26,711 nucleotides of DNA. Source: Sphaeroforma sirkka (taxonomy: Eukaryota > Opisthokonta > Ichthyosporea > Ichthyophonida). Below the pieces are notes generated by a model, which was not told where the DNA came from, ran no database searches, and saw nothing but the letters and a program-made list of their open reading frames with translations. The stretch lies in assembly GCA_001586965.3 (NCBI GenBank), contig LUCW03000061.1, positions 5,001 to 31,711 of the forward strand. The letters run 5' to 3'. Position numbers and translations under genes: made by a program. This document shows, in pieces, positions 20,409-26,711 of this stretch (the stretch's first letter is position 1; each line of letters starts with the position of its first letter).

Positions 20409-21017
20409 AGAAACCCTAAAACCCCCCCCCAAAAAAAACCCAAAAACGTATGGTGTTTGATTCAGCTTACTTCGTTGCCTGTCTACGTCTAGTCTACTGA
20501 AAACCTTTATTCCTGAGCAGTTGGTTCCTGGGGGTTGTACAATTTATATGCTTTGCGCTACGCTTGGATTGTATCGTATCACCGCTCAAAGTATATTAAT
20601 ATACAGCCTTAGTTCTGTGTACAAGCTCTCAGCAGTATAATGGTGCGCAGAAAGAATTTAGTATGTAGTTGTTTGTCGTTGAAAATTATTCAGAAACTGG
20701 TTTTGAAAAATCAAATTAACTATAAAACACGCGGCCATGTAAAATACCGAACTGGTGTTGAACTCTTGTATTATGAAAAGGTTCCGAACTGGTGTCGAAC
20801 CCTGGTGTCATAAAAAAAAATGACAGCACTGGAAAGTCACTAAATGTACATAAAAAGTCTTTATATGTACTTTCAATTTTTCCTTAAAATAAATTTGAGA
20901 AAAGAATTGAATCTTGCATTTGGAGAATTTGATTGGGTAATTAGAAAACGTACTCGTAAACCTGTATGTACATTTAGTGACTTTCCGATGTAGGCCATGT
21001 ACATTTAGAGTATTTCC
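20409..21017. other. foreign block inside integrase region of element B
   Basis: Sequence with no counterpart in element A. Its left edge is low-complexity (AAACCCTAAAACC followed by C and A runs). Around 20738-20810 there is an imperfect tandem pair built on CCGAACTGGTGT. The right part contains a 21-bp perfect inverted repeat. No coding region is recognised. Confidence 0.6.
20831..20986. repeat. 21-bp perfect inverted repeat, about 114-bp spacer
   Basis: Positions 20831-20851 and 20966-20986 are exact reverse complements (core AGTCACTAAATGTACAT). A third partial copy of the right arm (ATGTACATTTAG) follows at about 20998-21009. This could be the ends of a tiny MITE or a hairpin; flanking duplications are not evident. 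Confidence 0.7.
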
Positions 21018-23740
21018 TTATAAGTATGCTCATATACTCGATGAGATAAATTATGTATCATTTTAAGTACTCTCGAGCTCTTCTAAGTCAATCAGATTCT
21101 GTGTAACGCTGGCTGGATGAACCATAGTCCCGTTAGATGGGGCAATTTCAGTATCAGAAGGGGTAGACTCCTGAGATACGTAATTAACAACATTAGATTG
21201 TTGAAATATCTTCGTCAGTTGTTTCGCAACTCATGGCTGTTCTTTAAGCAGCGCTTTAAATAGTTGAGTGCGAGCTTCAGGTTCTTTTAGAGCTTTGAGT
21301 CTTTGATCCATGGCCTTAGCTAGTTCCATGTTTTTACAATCTAATGCCGTCTCAATCGGCATTACCTCGACTGCATTCTTGTTGGGTGCATGTGTTGTAC
21401 GAGTCTTGAGCTTTTGTTCAAACTCCTTAGACTCTTCTAATTTAGCTAAGAACTCGGTTGAGTGTTTCCACTTAGTGGTACCTGCAGGACCGATGCGACA
21501 AACGATGGTGTGTTTCCAAGGTGTCCTCGTAATAGAATAAGATCCCTGATGCAAGAACGTGTTGGTTTCACGGTCGACATAGATAGGTTCGTCTTGTATC
21601 ATATTAATTAAATCACGTATCCATGGGTCGGAGCTACGTAAGGGACAACACAGCGTAATGGTAGACTTAGTGATATTAACATAATTTAACAACTGTGCAA
21701 TAAGTTGCCAAGGTGGGTTAGCTCATACATTATGATTTGATAAGTCAAGTTGAAAGGCATCACCTTTAGGATGAGTCAACGACCTATAATCAGAAATCTA
21801 TTTGTTATGTTCTGCGGCGAACATATCAATAGTAAATGGACCCCATCTTGATTGAGCGAGACTAAACCATTTCTTATTAAGCATCCAATCGGTTGCTAAT
21901 AACTCCTTGACTGTTTTCTGGTAGTCGGACACAAGTCGAGAGAGCATGTCAGGAAGATGGTTATGTATTCCTGGTATGTGTGTTATATTTAAAGTGAACT
22001 TGGCAATAATGTCATGCCAGCGGCTCACCAACTGTGAATCAGGGTTCATAACTTTTAAGTATGTTAAAGACTTTTGATCACAGGCGACAGTAAAGTAACT
22101 TCCATAAAGGTAGTCTTTGAACTGTCTTAGCGCAGTAACTATAGCAAGGAGCTCTTGTTTAACGGTAGGGTAATTCCGTTGACTCTTATTATAACTATTG
22201 CTAAAGAATTGTATGTAACGTGGTTCACCATTTATCGTTTGGTATAGCACTCCACCTACCGCTTGGTCTGAAGCTTCGGTTGCTACTTGGAATGGGACGC
22301 CATCCACAGGGTATTGCATGATGGGTGCGTCCATTACTTTACTTTTGACTAGATTGAATGCATCATCACATTCTTTAGTCCAGAGCTTTCCCAAAGGTCC
22401 TTTGTGCAGCCGTAGGTGACTGAAAGGCTTTAAGTAACGAGAAAGATGAGGTACCGAATCTGAGAAAAAGTTAACAAACCCACACACAGAGTTCACATCT
22501 CTTCCAATAATCGGTGTTGATAAATCCAAAAGAAATTATTTCTTGCCAGGATCAATTTCTACCCCTACTGCAGATACCTTGTAGCCAAGTAAGTGTATAG
22601 TGTCTTTAGCAAAAGAACACTTGTCCTCGGTCATCTCAAGTTTGGCCTGGTTTAGTCGCTCTAAGACTTCTTTAACGAGTTTAGCATGTTCATGTGCTGT
22701 CTTTGTAAAGATAACTATATCATCTAATATACTGATACGTTATCCAACAGGTCCGCAAATAGTTCCATCATAACTTGTTGGAAGAAAGAAGTTAACATGT
22801 GTAAGCCTTCAGGTGCACCTTTAAACTGGTACTTCTTACCTTGCCAAGTAAAGGAAAAGTATTTCCTATGCGGCTCATATTTTTGTAATTGATGGAATGC
22901 AGCTTTTAAGTCTACCTTGGAAAAGATAGTCGCACCTTCCACTTTGCGTAGTATCTCGCTTATCTTTTGGTAAGGGAAAACTATGTTGCGGAATTAGTTT
23001 GTTGATTGGCGACAAGTCTAGTACTACTCTTGTTTTACTAAACGTTCCATCAGATTTATATTGATTGACCGCTAAGAGAGCTAAGTTAACTGGGGTTGCA
23101 TCATAATTGATTTCAATTAGACCCTGTTTTAACAAATCTTCAATTTGGGTTCTGACAACGTCTTTGTGTCTCCAACTCACGTATTTATGTGAAGGACACT
23201 TTAACTTAGAGAAGTCGATGTTTGTTAAGTCAAGCTTAACGTACCCGTTAGAGAACTTACACATACACCAGTCAGTTATTGCAATCTTTCTGTTTTGTAT
23301 AATTAAGTCCATAATTATATCGGTGAAGTGCGGAATCATATCTTTTGCTTCACCTTCCGGAGGTTTAGGTATCTTTAACATGCTATCATCTGCCTGATCT
23401 TTATTTGGGTCTAGCCCATTGGGCAGACCAGTGAGAGTTATACCTAAACTGAGAAGATCAGTCATACCTATAATTGAATCGTATTTCTGAGACATGCCAG
23501 TAACGATTAGGTGAGTCTTCACTTCTCTTCTATCTGACAACATTATGTGTGCATAGTCAATGGCTTGTTCGCAAGTAGTAACTTTGCCATTTTCCAAGAT
23601 TAAATTAGTTGTTTCGTTATGGATAGCCATATCTGTAACGTAGGCTACTCGGCGTGAGATAGCAGAGACTTCAGCCCCTGGATCATGTATAGATTTTTTT
23701 TTGAACTTTTTCTCATAATCTTGCTCTAGTGCACACATAT
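21018..23740 (-). pseudogene. element B pol region: protease, RT, RNase H, Dam-like, linker
   Basis: This region parallels element A. The protease signature DPGAE lies near 23685. RT is recognised by the FSKVDLKAAFHQL block near 22920. RNase H (EASDQAVGG, where A has DASDRAVGG, and QELLAIV) lies around 22290-22130. The Dam-like FTIDMFAAEHN block is near 21835 and CCPLRSSDPWI near 21645. The linker runs to about 21020. Identity to A is high by eye. The region carries multiple breaks. Confidence 0.82.
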
Positions 23741-23744
23741 AGAA

Positions 23745-25190
23745 CTGTCAGTGATTAACTTGGACGTCCGGCCTGTCCTTGCAATCATCTTTGTACCAAC
23801 CGTTAGTACCCTTGCAAGTGGTACACTCTTTCATATAGTGCCCAAAGTCTGGCTTGCTTGGTGCACACTTAGCAGAGTCGTGTTTACCATTATACGTGCG
23901 ATGACGTTTTGTGAGGTTGTAACCACACTTCTTGCAAGGTGCTCTCTCCTTCCTTTCACCCTTTGGTTCAGTAGAAGTAGAGCCTTTACTACCTCCAGCA
24001 GTAGTGCGAGGTTTTTTAGTATTACGCGCAGTGTTATTCTCTGTCGCGGTACGCATAGCGGGCTAGGTAAAGCTCGAGGTACCAAGTACTCTAGTAGATG
24101 GGTTGGTATGCTTTTGAACTATCTTCTCAAAAACAGACCAAGGCATAGATTGCAAATCACCATAGGCGACAATTTCACCATTGACCTTCTTAAAAAGGTT
24201 AGCCCCCAGAGTCTCCATCATCTGATAAACCAATAAATATTCGCCAGTATAGGTACGTCCTCCCATCCGAGTGTTCATATGTGTCATATGAGCTAGAGCA
24301 CCTCGAATAGGAGAGATGATTATCGTTCGCAAAGGACTTGCGAGACTCTAAAAGTTCACGGTCACGTGCATCTTCAAAGAAGGCGTTAATTATACTCTCA
24401 CGCAACTGGTGCCAGGGTAGGGCTTTCCAGTTGGGCTCATAGGCCTTCTGATAGTTTTCCATTCCTCTGACTCGCAGAAATGAATAAAGGCATTCATCAT
24501 CTGCTCATCCTTAAGGCTGGCAGACTCCTTAAGTTGGTCAAAGGCCTTCAGTGTCTACATTGTACTCTCATTAGTAGAGAAATCGACCTCAGCCTTCGCG
24601 TTACCTAGCTGCTTTATAAAGCTTGGTTCAAAGCGTTCATGAGGTTCACGCTCAGTGCTACGGGCTGCAAGTGCCAAGATGGAGTCTATCTCCTATCTCT
24701 TGTTATCGATTAGATAGCGAATGTTATCCGGTTTCTTATCGTCAAGGTCAGAGTCATTCAATAGACGGTCCTCAAGGACTTGCATACCAGAACGTAATAG
24801 CCTGAGACGTTGTTGTCTGGTTCTCACTTCCTCGTCTTCAGTGCTAGAGTGGGTACTCTCTAGTGAGGTACTGGTATAACGATTACCAAAGTCGTGATTA
24901 CCAGGGTATGAGGATCGATGTTATGAGGTTGGTAAGCCTCATCGATTTCCATACGATCATAGCCTCTGACAGGGTTAAGTTTGTCGCGAGGGTGGTAGAT
25001 TGTAGCTTTCAAGCTATAGAGATTAAATCTTGAGGTTGTACCCACTTTACCAGCGGTAACTGACTTAATTGTAACCCTGCTGGTTGGTAAACCAGTGGGT
25101 CTCAGGTTCGAACCCCGGCTCGAAATATTGTTTCTTTGGTATAGGAAGAAAATCGGCCACGTGGGATATGATCGAAGGGTCAGAAACTGC
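23745..25190 (-). pseudogene. element B gag region
   Basis: Homologous to the gag of element A, including the Cys/His-rich tail (CKKC and CTTC blocks, about 24056-23760) and the antisense tRNA-like segment at 25050-25124. The N-terminal part of gag is absent because the element stops at 25197. The region is broken. Confidence 0.75.
25050..25124 (+). repeat. tRNA-like (SINE-head-like) sequence inside gag of element B
   Basis: Same position and strand as in element A. The B box GGTTCGAACCC (25105-25115) is a perfect consensus match here, better than in A. The A box (around 25060-25072) is worse. The stem CTGGT/ACCAG is kept. Retention in both elements means the tRNA-like sequence was already in their common ancestor. 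Confidence 0.6.
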
Positions 25191-25197
25191 GGCAGCG

Positions 25198-25377
25198 TGT
25201 AGTAAACACATTAAAATACGATACTAAAACCTACTGAGTCTCCCTGAGACACAGTGCGGTGTATTTATTCTTATATTTGGTTGTCTACGTGGTCTACAAA
25301 TAATTCACCTCGTGTGAATTAATTGTAAACCAATTCTAACTCCAGACTGATAGTGGTTTAAGGGGACTTTTACTACA
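25198..25377 (-). repeat. Copia-like LTR, 180 bp, at the edge of element B
   Basis: It starts TGTAGTAAA and ends TTTACTACA on the plus strand, a 9-bp terminal inverted repeat with TG...CA ends. On its right the minus strand reads GAGCTTGAGGGGAG immediately before the LTR. This resembles the polypurine tract that precedes the 3' LTR in many Ty1/copia elements. The LTR is therefore read as the 3' LTR of a minus-strand element inserted into element B, with CAGCG (25193-25197) as the possible target duplication. Its partner LTR is not in the window. Confidence 0.6.
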
Positions 25378-25679
<302 letters not shown>

Positions 25680-25774
25680 ACTAGTGAAAATCCTTCTGCT
25701 GAGTAAGTTCGTGCCCTGGAGACTAGTCTTTTGAACCATCCCGGCTGTGCTGGTATATTTTCACCCTCCAAAAA

Positions 25775-25858
25775 GCTAGGGTATCCGCTGGTATGTGTTT
25801 CACCCCCCCCCCATAAGCTAGGGTATCCGCTGGAAATATACTCGCCTATAAGCTCGAG
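25775..25858. repeat. two-copy 42-bp tandem repeat
   Basis: AGCTAGGGTATCCGCTGG (from about 25774) recurs 42 bp later (from about 25816). A partial, more diverged unit precedes it at about 25745-25772 (GCTGGTATATTTTCACCCTCC). A C9-10 run lies inside the first full unit. It lies just downstream of the chromovirus coding end and may belong to its 3' untranslated region or LTR. Confidence 0.75.
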
Positions 25859-25965
25859 TTGTGGAATCGTCGTTTGCCTCTACACCGTGAAATCTCACGA
25901 GGCGAGACAAACTCTGATCCGAAGTAGATGATAGACATCTAGTATTCATCAACGTAACGTTGGAA

Positions 25966-26711
25966 TTATTGTTGTTGAGCCGCTTTCTTCTTCTGGCGAG
26001 TTTGCTCGGCTTTGTGGTATGCTGCGATATCTTTCGGATCGTCAAAAGCTTCAGCTGACTCCCAAGTTGGATCACCTTCTCGCCAGCGAACCAAGTATTC
26101 GTATTTTCTGTTGAATCATTCTGTCTATGTCGAATGATGTAACGGAACGAGAAACTATCCTGCCACATATGATCGTCTAAAGGTTTTTCGGTGGCTCTAT
26201 GGACTAATCGCAAAAGTTCCACTCTAACTGGTTTACCCTTGAAAGTATCTGGAAGTGAACCATCCTTGTGTGTCAGTTCATATCCTTGTCCCTGTCTTGC
26301 TTTTGACAACGTATGGTCCAAACATTGGTCGCATTGCTTTTGGTTGTGCGACCCTTCGGACCGTACCATTACTACATCCCCTGATTGAAATTCGATAAAA
26401 CCGTAAGCATGGAGGCGGTCAAACTGCCTGAATAGTGTGTCTGCGTATATCTGCGTGACTTTGTAAAGCGTCGGCAAGATAGTGTCGTGCAAACGATCCA
26501 GCCGGTGTGCCCAAACCTCATTGGTGACCGGATGATTTCCCGGAAGGTCATCCGTGAAGTCAGCAACCGGAACATGACGGCGACCGAAGTAGGCACTGAA
26601 TGGTGCTGTCTTGTGTCGCCGAGATATTCGGAGGTTCTGGCACAGCATAATAAGTGGTAGTCGGACATCCCATGCTGTAGGTAAAGATTCACATAACTTG
26701 CGAACTCCTTT
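25966..26711 (-). mobile_element. element C: broken chromovirus (Ty3/gypsy) integrase 3' end
   Basis: A third, unrelated retrotransposon fossil whose remainder lies beyond the right edge. The minus strand shows the C-terminal part of an integrase: a core end with AYFGRRHVP, a helical segment (WAHRLDRLHDTILP), then FQSGDVVMVRSE, the usual start of the post-core module. Around 26130-26000 a chromodomain-like signature (YLVRW, then PTWE) is visible, followed by a Lys/Gln-rich end. A chromodomain after integrase places it among the chromoviruses. It is broken, with at least one break. No LTR for it was recognised. Confidence 0.75.

Larger units (their letters stand above)
18669..25197 (-). mobile_element. 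element B: broken Ty3/gypsy-type retrotransposon, sister of A
   Basis: Minus-strand fossil closely related to element A. Parts from right to left are gag (about 25190-23750), protease/RT/RNase H (about 23740-21800), the Dam-like block and linker (about 21860-21020), a foreign block (20409-21017), the end of integrase with its C-terminal extension (about 20408-19573), and a 589-bp 3' LTR (18669-19257). It carries many breaks and is more decayed than A. Its 5' portion is not in the window; it stops at a Copia-like LTR, consistent with a nested insertion. Confidence 0.85.

Noticed and set aside
20831-20986. A defined MITE with target-site duplication
   Set aside because: The inverted repeat is exact, but no flanking direct repeat could be found, so it is reported only as an inverted repeat.

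Overview
This is eukaryotic nuclear DNA. The window opens with a nine-exon, GT-AG-spliced gene and then becomes a dense, mostly AT-rich landscape of nested, decayed transposable elements. The lineage cannot be fixed from sequence alone. An intron-rich KDM8/JMJD5-type gene beside Ty3/gypsy, Copia-like and PIF/Harbinger elements would suit a protist or early-branching opisthokont (for example a unicellular holozoan), but that is only a guess.

Host genes (1-7.5 kb). A plus-strand gene (198-4603) can be spliced by eye into a 460-residue JmjC oxygenase of the KDM8/JMJD5 family. All intron phases fit and the iron- and 2-oxoglutarate-binding residues are present. Facing it on the minus strand (5946-7436) is an intronless gene for a 496-residue single-pass membrane protein with a signal peptide, an unrecognised lumenal domain, an acidic Asn/Asp/Pro-rich stalk and a basic tail. 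The two genes converge on about 1.3 kb of DNA with no confident gene.

Repeat-rich spacer (7.5-9.8 kb). This AT-rich stretch holds an imperfect large inverted repeat (7937-8507), two copies of a 120-bp tandem unit (about 8780-9006), an unassigned open frame, and a nearly perfect palindrome with 117-bp arms (9500-9770).

Transposon cluster (9.8-26.7 kb). Two related, broken Ty3/gypsy-type LTR retrotransposons lie in the same (minus) orientation: element A (9823-16040) and element B (18669-25197). They share a 590-595 bp LTR, an unusual Cys/His-rich gag tail, and a degenerate Dam-methyltransferase-like domain between RNase H and integrase. Both also carry a tRNA-like (SINE-like) sequence lying antisense inside gag. 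Between them are a PIF/Harbinger transposase fossil cut off exactly at A's LTR, and a GC-richer block of decayed coding sequence cut off exactly at B's LTR. B holds a 0.6-kb block of foreign sequence. B stops at a 180-bp Copia-like LTR with a neighbouring polypurine tract. After that come a long (AT)n microsatellite, a short tandem repeat, and the 3' end of a third retroelement, a chromodomain-bearing chromovirus that runs off the window.

The two host genes show no obvious functional link. The points most worth a second look are the Dam-like domain, the tRNA-like insert that was captured in gag coding sequence, the near-perfect palindrome, the unclassified coding island at 17.8-18.7 kb, and the orphan membrane protein.
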